From Algoriphagus sp. (GTDB lineage: Bacteria > Bacteroidota > Bacteroidia > Cytophagales > Cyclobacteriaceae): a stretch of 64,000 bases of DNA. The notes under the pieces are model-generated. The model worked only from the letters and a program-made list of their open reading frames with translations. It was not told where the DNA came from and did no database searches. The translations under genes and the position numbers were made by a program. The stretch is from NCBI RefSeq assembly GCF_029254265.1, contig NZ_JAQWXX010000094.1, positions 1-64,000 of the forward strand, read 5' to 3'. Positions 8,118-16,842 of the stretch are shown piece after piece (position 1 is the first letter of the stretch; the number at the start of each line of letters is the position of its first letter).

Positions 8118-8860
8118 TTCTCAACTGTGTAGCTATAGACGATGAACCCTTAGCCTTAGAGTTGGTAGGCAAGTACATCGAGCAAACTTCCTTTTTGAAA
8201 TTAATTGGCAAGTTCTCAAATGCCATCGAAGCTTTGGGCTTTATCAACCAAAACGAAGTTCAGCTAATATTTATGGATATTCAGATGCCAGATTTGTCGG
8301 GGATGGAACTGGCCAGGGTACTTGATGGGAAGAAAAACTCGGATAAAACAAGAATAATTTTTGCGACTGCTTACCATCAATTTGCCATCGAAGGCTACAA
8401 AGTCGAAGCCTTAGACTACTTACTCAAGCCCTACAGCTACGAAGATTTTCTCTCGGCTGCTACGAAAGGATTTTCCTACTTCGAAAAACTAAATCAAACT
8501 GATTCTTCAACTCAAAAAAAGACTGAATCCAGCACTCCCGACTATATTTTCTTAAAAGTCGAATACCAACTGGTCAAGGTGATGCTGAAGGATATCAGCT
8601 ATGTAGAAGCCTATAAAGACTAAGTTAAGGTTCATTTGATCTCAAAACCCAATCCCCTGCTTTCACTGACGAGTTTGAAAAGTATGGAAGAGCTTCTTCC
8701 TACCGATCAGTTTATGCGGGTGCATCGCTCCTTTATCGTCGCACTGGATCATATCGAATCGGTATCCAAGAATGTAATCAATATCGGTAACCAATCCATC
8801 ACCGTGGGCGACAATTACAAAGAGGCCTTCTTGGAATTTATGAGTCGCTGGATGAGTTGA
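8114..8860 (+). pseudogene. LytTR-family response regulator interrupted by an in-frame stop codon
   Basis: The receiver domain is complete: D9/D10 acidic pair, phospho-acceptor D55 in FMDIQMPD, and the lysine in LLKPYSYEDF. The LytTR DNA-binding domain follows but is broken by TAA at 8621-8623, directly after YVEAYKD. The reading frame is otherwise unbroken: after the stop it continues VKVHLIS and runs through MRVHRSFIVAL to the normal end at 8860. In LytTR proteins the residue after KD is normally tyrosine (KDYVKIH), so one base change from TAT or TAC explains the stop. Products would be a 169-residue receiver without a working DNA-binding domain. A sequencing error is the main alternative. 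Confidence 0.88.
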
Positions 8861-9003
8861 GGGTTTGGGAGAAAGAAATAATAGAGATTGGGAGATTTTA
8901 TTCTCCGCAAACAAGTATTAGGGATTATATATAAAGTGGTTTTTCAGCCTCGCAAGTACGCTTTTTCAGCTTTATGACTTGAGCTTTCTGATTTAAAAAA
9001 AAA

Positions 9004-9027
9004 GGTCCAAGTCCGAAGACTTGAACC
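9004..9027 (-). terminator. Terminator downstream of ffh
   Basis: On the minus strand a 10-bp stem with one mismatch and a TTCG loop is followed by at least ten T's. It lies about 33 bases after the ffh stop codon. It could also catch readthrough from the regulator gene, though the plus side lacks a T-run. Confidence 0.85.
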
Positions 9028-9059
9028 AAATGTGCTGATTTCCTAAATCTTAAATCCCC

Positions 9060-10397
9060 TTATCGCTTTCCCATCCCCGGCATTATCTTGCCAAGAGCGG
9101 CCTTTGCTCCGCCCATCTTATTCATCTGCTTCATCATTTTGCGCATATCGCCAAACTGCTTCATTAGATTATTTACCTCAACAATAGTTCTACCGGAACC
9201 AAATGCTAAGCGCTTTCTTCTGCTTCCATCAATCAAATCAGGATTAGATCGCTCGGCTGGTGTCATACTTTTGATGATCGCTTCGATCGGCTTGAAGGAG
9301 TCATCATCGATATCCAGCCCTTTCATGGCTTTGCCCATTCCCGGAATCATGCCCATCAAGTCTTTGATATTTCCCATCTTTTTCACCTGCTCAAGCTGGG
9401 AAAGGAAATCATCAAAATTGAAATTATTTCCTCTGATCTTCGCATTGATTCGCTTGGCTTCGTCCTCATCAAAAGACTGCTGCGCACGCTCTACCAAGGA
9501 AATCACGTCACCCATTCCTAGGATTCGCTGGGCCATACGATCCGGATAGAAAATATCCAGATTCTCCATTTTCTCCCCTGTGGAGATGAACTTGATTGGC
9601 TTATTCACCACGTGGCGAATCGAAATTGCCGCTCCACCTCGGGTATCACCATCGAGTTTGGTCAATACTACCCCGTCGAAATTCAATCGCTCATCAAAGG
9701 TCTTCGCAGTATTCACCGCATCCTGACCTGTCATCGAATCCACTACAAAAAGTGTCTCTGAAGGATTCAAGGCTCTTTTCAGCTCCTCGATCTCATTCAT
9801 CATCTGATCATCTACGGCCAGACGACCTGCAGTATCGACGATGACTGTTTTCTTACCGGTTTTCTTGGCGTAAGCAATCGCATTGCTGGCGATCTGAAGT
9901 GCATTTTTATTCTCCGGCTCAGCATAGACCTCTACTCCGATCTGCTCTCCCAGTACTTTCAACTGGTCAATCGCTGCAGGACGGTAAATATCACAAGCCA
10001 CCAAAAGGACTTGACGCCCTTGTTTTTTCAAAAAGCTACCTAGCTTTCCTGAAAAGGTGGTTTTACCAGAACCCTGCAAACCAGCGATCAAAATAACCGC
10101 AGGGTCGCCGCTAAGTTTGATATCCACTTTGGATCCTCCCATAAGTTTGGTCAACTCTTCCTGAGTGATCTTGATCAGTAATTGACCCGGGGAAACAGAG
10201 ATCAAAACATCTCTTCCAAGTGCTTCTGTACGGATGGTATCGGTTACTTCCTTGGCTACTTTATAGTTAACGTCAGCATCAATCAAGGCTCTTCTGATTT
10301 CCTTAACCGTACTTGCTACGTTGATTTCGGTGATTTTACCGGTTCCTTTAAGTGTTTTAAAGGCACGGTCGAGTTTTAAACTTAAATTATCAAACAT
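9060..10397 (-). CDS. ffh: Signal recognition particle protein Ffh
   Basis: This 445-residue GTPase binds 4.5S RNA and hydrophobic signal sequences and delivers ribosomes to FtsY at the membrane. The N-domain helices (about residues 1-90) are followed by the G domain with P-loop GLQGSGKTT (near 108), DTAGR (near 190) and TKLDGDTRGGA (near 247). The C-terminal M domain is methionine-rich, with MGMIPGMGKAMKG and SRRKRLAFGSGR, the RNA-binding stretch. Length matches the family. A possible -7 box TACTTTTG (minus strand, plus-strand 10420-10427) lies 23 bases upstream of the start, without a clear TTTG at the expected distance. Confidence 0.97.
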   Translation of the reverse strand: MFDNLSLKLDRAFKTLKGTGKITEINVASTVKEIRRALIDADVNYKVAKEVTDTIRTEALGRDVLISVSPGQLLIKITQEELTKLMGGSKVDIKLSGDPAVILIAGLQGSGKTTFSGKLGSFLKKQGRQVLLVACDIYRPAAIDQLKVLGEQIGVEVYAEPENKNALQIASNAIAYAKKTGKKTVIVDTAGRLAVDDQMMNEIEELKRALNPSETLFVVDSMTGQDAVNTAKTFDERLNFDGVVLTKLDGDTRGGAAISIRHVVNKPIKFISTGEKMENLDIFYPDRMAQRILGMGDVISLVERAQQSFDEDEAKRINAKIRGNNFNFDDFLSQLEQVKKMGNIKDLMGMIPGMGKAMKGLDIDDDSFKPIEAIIKSMTPAERSNPDLIDGSRRKRLAFGSGRTIVEVNNLMKQFGDMRKMMKQMNKMGGAKAALGKIMPGMGKR

Positions 10398-10427
10398 TCG
10401 ATTTCTCAGCTATTTGTCGCAAAAGTA

Positions 10428-11024
10428 CAAATTTTCAATCCAGATAGAAAGGAGAGTTTGATCAAATCCCAAGGTGATCTTTGCTTTTTTGATTCTTTAA
10501 TGTGCTTTTAATTTAGTTCTACCCTGAATTTAGTGAAGAAGTAAAATGGGTTTTGGACTAAAACTTTATACTATCAAGAAGGATACTTATTTATTAAAGC
10601 GAAGTTTCAACATTCCGAGCTCATTTAGTCATATTCTAGCCATTTATCTTTGTCACTTTTTGGCGGCCAAAAAGTAACCAAAAAGCCCCGAGCCTCAGTC
10701 TTTTCTTTCCGCTGGCAGCTTTTTCAATTGATTTTAAATGAGGAAACAGCGGAATTTTGGGCCGCCTTGCGCACCTAAAAATGACTGGATCTCCCGCGTT
10801 CCTTTGGGAGCTAAGTCATTTTCTTAACGGCTTGCAAACCTGCTCAAAACCGAAAATCCCGAAAGGCTCAGCCATCCGGAAACTATCCTCCGTAGCAGAT
10901 TATCATAATAAAAATCTAGTTTCAATACCATTAAATTCGTGGTAGAATCTTGAATTTTTCTCTTTGGCCACATTGAATCTGGCAGAAAATAATCAATCCC
11001 AAGTGACTTTTTAGTCATGCTCGA
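10428..11024. other. Gene-free intergenic stretch with repeat-like sequence
   Basis: About 600 bases between ffh and the YfhO-like gene contain no ORF I can support. Base composition is mixed: an AT-rich left third, then a GC-richer block (about 10650-10870) holding the 36-base palindromic element and short self-complementary pieces such as CTCCC...GGGAG near 10790. This block resembles the non-coding repeat at 355-390 in style and is probably a dispersed element, not a decayed gene. Confidence 0.5.
10652..10687 (-). repeat. 36-base palindromic element, copy B
   Basis: Reverse-complemented, it begins GGCTTTTTGGTTACTTTTT and ends AAAAAGTGAC, aligning along its full 36 bases with copy A at 355-390. 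The first twelve bases are identical and the palindromic centre (GGCGGCC-like here) differs. Compensating changes on both arms suggest selection on structure. Confidence 0.6.
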
Positions 11025-11052
11025 TTTGCTTTGGGTATAAATTCCTAATTTG
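11025..11052 (+). promoter_or_regulatory. Possible promoter for the YfhO-like gene
   Basis: TTTG at 11025-11028, 17 bases, then TAATTTG at 11046-11052. Spacing is slightly short and the -7 box lacks one T, so this is a moderate match. It lies 37 bases before the start codon. Confidence 0.35.
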
Positions 11053-11089
11053 CGTCGGTATCCAGATCTCCTTAAGAATTACCTTTTTC

Positions 11090-13504
11090 ATGAAGCCAGA
11101 TTTCAAAAAAGACATCCTCCCCCACTTGTTAGGTATTGCTATTTTCTATGCGATAGTAGCCTTTTATTTTTCTCCGGTTGTATTTCAGGATCAGGTAATC
11201 TTCCAGGGCGATATTCTCCAATGGGAAGGTTCGGCAAAGGAAGCGATGGATTTCCGAGCCGCTACTGGAGAAGAAGCGCTTTGGACGAATAGCATGTTTG
11301 GTGGCATGCCGGCATATTTCATCAGCATGGAGTTCCCAGGTGACATCACCAATGCTGTCATTTCAGTTTTGACCCTTGGCCTGCCACATCCTGTGAATGG
11401 TTTGTTTTTTGGAATGCTTTCCATGTATCTGCTATTGCTGACATTTGGGGTAAGGCCTGTTTTTGCGATCATAGGATCTGTAGCTTTTTCGTTTAACACC
11501 TATAATCTCCTCAGTCTGGAGGCTGGCCACAATGCCAAAATCTGGGCGGTATGCCTGATTCCCTTAATTCTAGCAGGTATTCACCTGGCTTTCGAGCGAA
11601 AGCGAATCCTTGGCGCCGCACTTCTTGCCTTGGGACTTTTGCTCCAGCTGAAATTCAATCACCTTCAAATCACTTATTACACACTCCTCACCTCGGTTAT
11701 TTATGTGTTAGTGCGATTGATATTTGATTGGAAAAAAGAGGGCATTGCCCAGATTTCAAAGACCCTTGGGTTTTTGATTTTGGGAGCTATACTGGCCGTT
11801 GGAGGAAATATCGGCCGTTTGGCTACTGCTTTGGAATACAGTCCTTACTCTACCCGAGGAGAAGCAACTTTAGAAAATGCCGGAGCGGGCTTGGATAAGG
11901 AATACGCATTCTCCTGGTCCAACGGAAAATTGGAAACACTCACCCTTTTGGTGCCTGATTTCTATGGAGGCGGCAGCCAAACTCCTTTGGGGAAAAACTC
12001 AGCATCCGAAAAAGCGCTTCGGGCAAACGGATTGGATGCACAACAAATCAATGGGTTCATCAAAGGTGCACCAACCTACTGGGGTGACCAACCATTCACC
12101 GGAGGACCGATCTATGGGGGCGCAATTCTTGTTTTCCTTGCAATATTGGGGATTTGGGCTGCACCAAGAGAAAGTCTCTACACCTTTGGGGCAATTATTA
12201 TCTTTTCAATTCTTCTTTCATGGGGGAAAAACCTGAGTTGGTTCAATTACCTACTTTTCGATATTCTACCCGGCTACAATAAATTTAGGGCAGTTTCCAT
12301 GGCTTTGGGAATGACGCTCTTTGCGATTCCTGTTCTAGGAATGATCTCATTGGAGCGATTGATTCAATCCAAAAACCTGAAAGCCCTTTTGATTTCCGGT
12401 GGAATTGTCGGTGGACTTTTACTTCTTTTGGCAATAGGTGCAGGGATGTTTCGCTTTGATGGGGCAGCAGATCAAAGCTTACCAGAGTGGCTTGTAAGTT
12501 CGCTAAAACAAGATCGTAAAGCCATGCTACAGGCTTCCGCTTGGAAGAGCTTAGGATTTTTAGCCGCGGCATTTGCATTGATCTATTTTGCGATCAAGGG
12601 AAAAATATCCGATTTGGTACTTGGACTTGGATTGCTGGCATTGGTTACGATTGATCTTTGGTCTGTCAATCGACAGTATCTGAATGATGAATCTTTCCAG
12701 CCTAGTCCTGCCAAAAGTTTCTTTGCCATCACTCCTGCTGAGCAAGAAATTGAAAAAGATAATTCTCATTATAGGGTTTTGAGTCTGACGGAATCCTTGA
12801 CAAAAGGAGCACGCACGAGTTATAGATTTCAAAGTCTGAGTGGCTATCATGGTGCAAAACTTCGACGCTACCAGGATTTACTGGACAATAGACTTCAGTT
12901 TGAACTGAATGATTTCATCACCAAAGCTCAGGAAGGTGAATTTGATTTTGAGGGAATTCAGACTATGAATATGCTGAATACGAAATACATTATCGCCGGA
13001 ACGGCTGCGAATGCGGTTTTTGAAAATCCAGCGGCTAACGGTCCGGCTTGGGTTCCCATGGAGATTGTAGGCGTACAAAGCAATCAAGCCGAACTCGAGC
13101 AACTTGGCGAGATCGACACCAAAATATTGGCTACTGTTAACACCAGCGAATTCGAGGATGTCAAAGCAGGCATGGGTCAGATTACCTTGAATTCCTACTT
13201 GCCAAATGAGTTGAGCTATACCGCAACGATGCGACAGGCTGGATTAGGAGTTTTCTCTGAGATCTACTATCCAAAGGGTTGGACTGCGACAATAGATGGA
13301 AAAGAGGCGGAAATTATTCGAGTGGATTATTTACTTCGAGGATTGAATATCCCTGAAGGCTCGCATGAAATTATCTTCAAATTTGCACCAACCAGCTATA
13401 CCGCCACCAAAACCCCAATGATCATTTTCCAATATTTAATTTTGGCGGGTTTGATTGCGGGGATTTTCTTTACCTATAAAAAGCAAGCCGATGGAAATCA
13501 ATAA
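11090..13504 (+). CDS. YfhO-family polytopic membrane protein
   Basis: This 804-residue inner-membrane protein has about a dozen hydrophobic segments across residues 10-560 and a large soluble C-terminal region, ending with one last helix (MIIFQYLILAGLIAGIFF). It resembles the bacterial YfhO family, thought to be GT-C-fold glycosyltransferase relatives; in Gram-positives YfhO is linked to teichoic acid glycosylation. An acidic residue near the first loop (QGDILQWEG) is compatible with that fold. Conserved Bacteroidota copies have no established substrate. The methyltransferase start overlaps its end by 14 bases, so they are one transcription unit. Confidence 0.75.
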   Translation: MKPDFKKDILPHLLGIAIFYAIVAFYFSPVVFQDQVIFQGDILQWEGSAKEAMDFRAATGEEALWTNSMFGGMPAYFISMEFPGDITNAVISVLTLGLPHPVNGLFFGMLSMYLLLLTFGVRPVFAIIGSVAFSFNTYNLLSLEAGHNAKIWAVCLIPLILAGIHLAFERKRILGAALLALGLLLQLKFNHLQITYYTLLTSVIYVLVRLIFDWKKEGIAQISKTLGFLILGAILAVGGNIGRLATALEYSPYSTRGEATLENAGAGLDKEYAFSWSNGKLETLTLLVPDFYGGGSQTPLGKNSASEKALRANGLDAQQINGFIKGAPTYWGDQPFTGGPIYGGAILVFLAILGIWAAPRESLYTFGAIIIFSILLSWGKNLSWFNYLLFDILPGYNKFRAVSMALGMTLFAIPVLGMISLERLIQSKNLKALLISGGIVGGLLLLLAIGAGMFRFDGAADQSLPEWLVSSLKQDRKAMLQASAWKSLGFLAAAFALIYFAIKGKISDLVLGLGLLALVTIDLWSVNRQYLNDESFQPSPAKSFFAITPAEQEIEKDNSHYRVLSLTESLTKGARTSYRFQSLSGYHGAKLRRYQDLLDNRLQFELNDFITKAQEGEFDFEGIQTMNMLNTKYIIAGTAANAVFENPAANGPAWVPMEIVGVQSNQAELEQLGEIDTKILATVNTSEFEDVKAGMGQITLNSYLPNELSYTATMRQAGLGVFSEIYYPKGWTATIDGKEAEIIRVDYLLRGLNIPEGSHEIIFKFAPTSYTATKTPMIIFQYLILAGLIAGIFFTYKKQADGNQ

Positions 13505-14210
13505 GGATAAAGTCATCAGCTTTTACGATCAGTTTGCCGAGAAGCAGGAAGTGACGGGGATCAACTCCCGACATCTAAGCATTCTCGATAAGGTGGTTGC
13601 TGCCGGACTCAAATCACATCATTCCATTCTTGAAATCGGTTGTGGGATTGGGACAGTATCCCATTTGCTTGCGCATCAGGTAAAAAGTGGGGAAGTATTA
13701 GCAGTGGATATTTCGCCTGAAAGTGTTGAAAAAGCAAAGGAAATCTGGAAGGATCAGCAGAATCTAAAATTTGAGGTTTCGGATATGTCTGATTTTGATA
13801 AGGCAGGTAAAAAGTTTGATTTTTTTGTGTTTCCGGATGTTTTGGAACACATTCCGGTGGATCAACACGCGCGATTGTTTCAGAATATTCAAAAGCACTC
13901 GCATTCCGAATCGGTGGTGTTTATTCATATTCCAGCACCTCGCTACCTACAGTGGATGATCGAAAATGAACCGGAAAAACTTCAGGTGATTGATCAGCCA
14001 TTAGATTCCGGGGAATTAATCAAGAGCTTGACTAACAATGGATTTTATCTTGAAAAGATGGAAACTTATCCAATCTTTTTTCAGGAAAAAGATTATCAAT
14101 ATTTCGTCTTCAGGGCGACTAAACCGCTAGAAAAATCTACTCCTAGGGGAAAATGGGAGGTTTTAAAAGAACGTATGGCTATTCGACTTCGGTACGGCAT
14201 ACTTAAATAG
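13491..14210 (+). CDS. Class I SAM-dependent methyltransferase
   Basis: A 239-residue cytosolic protein with a Rossmann-type methyltransferase fold. Motif I is ILEIGCGIGTVSHLL (near residue 47), the adenine-binding acidic residue lies in VLAVDISPESV, and the post-II segment reads FFVFPDVLEHIP. Substrate is not recognisable; proteins of this type next to membrane glycosyltransferase-like genes often act on lipids or polysaccharides, which is only a contextual guess. The ATG at 13491 was preferred to that at 13455 because the longer form would overlap YfhO by 50 bases and adds no fold element. Confidence 0.82.
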   Translation: MEINKDKVISFYDQFAEKQEVTGINSRHLSILDKVVAAGLKSHHSILEIGCGIGTVSHLLAHQVKSGEVLAVDISPESVEKAKEIWKDQQNLKFEVSDMSDFDKAGKKFDFFVFPDVLEHIPVDQHARLFQNIQKHSHSESVVFIHIPAPRYLQWMIENEPEKLQVIDQPLDSGELIKSLTNNGFYLEKMETYPIFFQEKDYQYFVFRATKPLEKSTPRGKWEVLKERMAIRLRYGILK

Positions 14211-14238
14211 AACTTTTTGATTTCGATTACATAAAAAA

Positions 14239-14778
14239 ATGAAAATGAAAATTACAGAAAATGCAATGGTGGGATTGACTTACGAATTGAAAGTCAGCAA
14301 AGATGCAGACGATATTGAGTCAGCACCATTCAGCGTAGAGATTCGAAACGAAGAGGATCCTTTTTACTTCATATTTGGACAAAGTGGTTTGCCGGAAAAA
14401 TTCGAAGAGTTGCTAATTGAAAAATCAGAAGGAGACCAATTTTCTTTCATCATCAAAGTAGAAGATGCCTATGGCACCGCAAGTGAGGAGCTATTAATCA
14501 CACTTCCAAAAAGTCAATTTTCAAAAGAGCAGGGATTTTCAAAGGAAATGCTGGAGGAAGGTAATTTCCTTCCACTGATGGATGAGAACGGCTACCCTAT
14601 GCAAGCAAAAGTGATCAAGGACTTGGGCGAAGATTTATTGCTGGACTTCAATCATCCACTGGTGGATTTTGACTTACATTTTGAAGGGAGCGTACTGGAA
14701 GTCAGAGAGGCTACTGAAGACGAACTTTCTCAAGGGAATTTAATGACCGAGCATGATGAGGATGAAGCGGAAGATTAA
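14239..14778 (+). CDS. FKBP-type peptidyl-prolyl isomerase, SlyD-like
   Basis: A 179-residue cytosolic protein of the SlyD-like FKBP group. The N-terminal FKBP half contains LTYELKV and the isomerase loop PFYFIFGQSGLPEKFEELL. An inserted flap domain (about residues 75-130) carries KVEDAYG and the QAKVIKD strand. The C-terminal tail is highly acidic (EHDEDEAED) and lacks the histidine-rich metal tail of E. coli SlyD. It acts as a proline isomerase and folding chaperone. It follows the methyltransferase by 28 bases on the same strand. The start may be the first or third codon, both ATG. Confidence 0.85.
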   Translation: MKMKITENAMVGLTYELKVSKDADDIESAPFSVEIRNEEDPFYFIFGQSGLPEKFEELLIEKSEGDQFSFIIKVEDAYGTASEELLITLPKSQFSKEQGFSKEMLEEGNFLPLMDENGYPMQAKVIKDLGEDLLLDFNHPLVDFDLHFEGSVLEVREATEDELSQGNLMTEHDEDEAED

Positions 14779-14882
14779 TATTTCGGCTATTCGACATTTG
14801 TAATGTCGAATCTGGATCCTAGGATTTTCAATCCGCTTACAGCCTACCCCTTTTGCAAAATGCCTATTTGATCGTTGTTTCT

Positions 14883-14906
14883 TCCGTTAGTGAAGCCACT
14901 AACGGA
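14883..14906. repeat. Perfect 10-bp hairpin in the gap after the FKBP gene
   Basis: TCCGTTAGTG and CACTAACGGA enclose an AAGC loop. No T-run follows on either side, so it is not a standard terminator. The 275-base gap (14779-15053) also holds a stretch near 15011-15042 (CCCTCCGCGAAAACCTCCGT) typical of dispersed non-coding repeats in environmental bacteria. No gene is seen there. Confidence 0.6.
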
Positions 14907-15053
14907 GGCAAGGGGGTACCGAACTGTCGCTCCTATAGAGCAAATACAAAATCAATATTTGACTGAATTTTTCAATTTTCCAATCTTCCAATTTTATAAT
15001 TATATCCATAGTGCCCTCCGCGAAAACCTCCGTGGGCTTGGTGGTAAAAAAAC

Positions 15054-16010
15054 TTACTTGAGTGTCATCACTTTTCCCTCATCCCAACTCAAATAAACAC
15101 GATCACCAATTTGGTATTTCCGCATGGGATCATCGACTTCCCATAATTCACCTGTTTCTTTGATTCGAATTTGCAAGGAATTGAAATGCACCAAAAAGCG
15201 CAAATCCTCCACGTGAGCTAAAATTCCTTTACTTGTTCTTAGCTTGACATCTGCCGGCCTGATAAAAGTTTTTTCTTCCTTGGAAATGGAATTTATCGAA
15301 GAGAAAAGCCTTGCCACATATTTCGATTTTGGACGCTCACATAAATGTCTTGAATCCCCTTCTTGGGCCACTTTGCCCTTTTGAAGAATTAATAAATTAT
15401 CGGTCAATCGGAGTGCATCATCTAAATCATGAGTAACGAAAACCACTGTGGTACCCATTTCTTTCAATGTAGTTTTTAACTCTGCGATCAATCCTTGTTT
15501 TTGAATCGTATCTAGGGAGCTAAATGGTTCATCCAGTAAGAGTACTTCGGGTTCTACACTTAGTGCTTTTGCAATGGCCACTTTCTGCTTTTGCCCTCCG
15601 GAAAGTTCTCTTGGAAAACGATCTCGAAACGGCTGTAATCCTAGCATTTGAATTAACTGCTCTACCCGCTGCTTTGCATAGCTTTTGTCAAATTGGAGTA
15701 AAGGACGAGCAATGTTTTCTGCAACGGTGGAATTTGGGAACAGGTGAAAATCCTGATAAATCAATTTAATTTCTGGATAGCCAGCAACGATTTTATGCTT
15801 AGGACTCTGAATTTCCATTTCTCCCAAAAATACTCGCCCGGAATCCTGCACTTCCAAACCAGCCATAATTCGGAGTAAGGTACTTTTCCCTGAACCGCTT
15901 TCCCCTACTATACTTAAGAAATCGCCTCTTTCAAGCGAAATTGAAACAGGATATAAGGCAGGTTGGTCAGTATAGGATTTGGAAACTTCTTGAATAGAAA
16001 AATAACTCAT
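15054..16010 (-). CDS. ABC transporter ATPase with C-terminal TOBE-like extension; no permease nearby
   Basis: A 318-residue ABC ATPase of the importer type (sulfate, iron, polyamine or molybdate group). Walker A is GESGSGKST (near residue 36), the signature is LSGGQKQK (near 138), Walker B is LLLDEPFSSLD (near 158) and the switch histidine lies in VTHD. Residues after about 240 resemble a TOBE-type regulatory or ligand-binding domain (FIRPADVKL, WEVDDPMRKY). Unusually, no permease or binding protein is encoded nearby; the next gene upstream overlaps by four bases and is a YjbR-like protein. The substrate is unknown. Confidence 0.82.
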   Translation of the reverse strand: MSYFSIQEVSKSYTDQPALYPVSISLERGDFLSIVGESGSGKSTLLRIMAGLEVQDSGRVFLGEMEIQSPKHKIVAGYPEIKLIYQDFHLFPNSTVAENIARPLLQFDKSYAKQRVEQLIQMLGLQPFRDRFPRELSGGQKQKVAIAKALSVEPEVLLLDEPFSSLDTIQKQGLIAELKTTLKEMGTTVVFVTHDLDDALRLTDNLLILQKGKVAQEGDSRHLCERPKSKYVARLFSSINSISKEEKTFIRPADVKLRTSKGILAHVEDLRFLVHFNSLQIRIKETGELWEVDDPMRKYQIGDRVYLSWDEGKVMTLK

Positions 16011-16357
16011 GGGCGAATTTCTACTTGGATTTTTTTAGGGAGACTGCTCAAAATTAAGGCATATGAATGATCTGCCAACTCCAAAATCAATTTATCCGGA
16101 ACATTTCCGATCACACTGACCGAATTCCAAGTTTTCTTGTTCATATGATAGCCTGGAGTAATCCCCGGATACTGCTCTCGTAATTCTTCTGCTCGCTCTG
16201 GATCACATTTGAGATTGATGTATTCGAATTCCGAAATTGAGCAAATGGAAAAAATCTTACCTCCAACCCGGAAGCAAAGTGTATCGGGATTAAAAGGAGT
16301 GTCTTCAGTCACTCCAGCCTTCGCTAGACAGTAATCTCTATAGAATTCAAGGGTCAT
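16007..16357 (-). CDS. MmcQ/YjbR family protein
   Basis: A 116-residue cytosolic protein with the MmcQ/YjbR (CyaY-like fold) pattern: the start LEFYRDYCLAKAGVTEDTPFNPDTLCFRVGGK, then INLKCDPERAEELRE and the closing TPGYHMNKKTWNSV. Members are small proteins with a double-wing DNA-binding-like fold; their role is unproven. The length is typical. Its stop overlaps the ABC ATPase start by four bases (ATGA), so the two are translated together. A hairpin terminator (16371-16412) separates it from the gene upstream. Confidence 0.85.
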   Translation of the reverse strand: MTLEFYRDYCLAKAGVTEDTPFNPDTLCFRVGGKIFSICSISEFEYINLKCDPERAEELREQYPGITPGYHMNKKTWNSVSVIGNVPDKLILELADHSYALILSSLPKKIQVEIRP

Positions 16358-16370
16358 TGTGTGAATATAA

Positions 16371-16412
16371 AAAAATAGGACTAATGGGTATATTCCCAGA
16401 AGTCCTATTTTT
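16371..16412. terminator. Hairpin between the small membrane protein gene and yjbR-like gene
   Basis: An 11-bp perfect stem (AAAAATAGGAC / GTCCTATTTTT) with an inner TGGG/CCCA stem. A and T runs on both sides allow function in either direction. It ends the transcript of the 16476-16670 gene. Confidence 0.85.
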
Positions 16413-16475
16413 TTGTTTAGCTAGATGTCAGATGACCAATGAACTGAAAACCGAGATTTTACTCCAAATTGAATA

Positions 16476-16670
16476 TTAGATAAAGCGCTTAACTATCCAG
16501 AAAATCATTGCAAAAAGAAATACGATGATCGAGATCTTATTGATCCCATGCATCATTCGCAAATTGAGATTGGATTTTTTATTTGGATCTGGCTTTTTGA
16601 AAACATTCAAGAAGTAATTGCCGACTTCACCTAGTTTGAAGAACTCCTCAACTTTATTTTTTTCAGACAT
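16476..16670 (-). CDS. Small single-pass membrane protein, DUF6728-like
   Basis: A 64-residue protein with an acidic and charged N-terminal half (EEFFKLGEVGNYFLNVFKKPDP) and one C-terminal transmembrane helix (about residues 45-62, ISIIVFLFAMIFWIVK). It resembles a short conserved family of unknown function restricted to Bacteroidota (DUF6728, from memory). It is an independent gene: a terminator follows it and 172 bases separate it from ispG upstream. The pattern of a charged amphipathic segment before a tail anchor suggests a membrane-tethered accessory role, but no function is known. Confidence 0.7.
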   Translation of the reverse strand: MSEKNKVEEFFKLGEVGNYFLNVFKKPDPNKKSNLNLRMMHGINKISIIVFLFAMIFWIVKRFI

Positions 16671-16842
16671 GATTTCTTTATTTGATGTGATAACAGACAG
16701 AGGAAAGGATTGGTTTATTTTTATTTAAGATGTATGAAATAGGATTTTAGATTTGAATGCCAAGTGAATCAATCGGTCAACGCTATTTAGGGAAGTACAA
16801 AGAATACCTTTCAGCTTTCTCACTTTAGACTTGTGACTTGTT

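Noticed and set aside
9088-9549. Plus-strand ORF of 153 residues opposite ffh
   Set aside because: Antisense shadow of the M domain; composition (Pro/Ser/Ile rich) is typical of such shadows.
10757-10945. Plus-strand ORF of 62 residues in the ffh-YfhO gap
   Set aside because: It lies in repeat-like non-coding DNA and has no homologous pattern.
13455-13490. Upstream ATG for the methyltransferase
   Set aside because: It lies in the YfhO gene and adds a stretch with no methyltransferase features.
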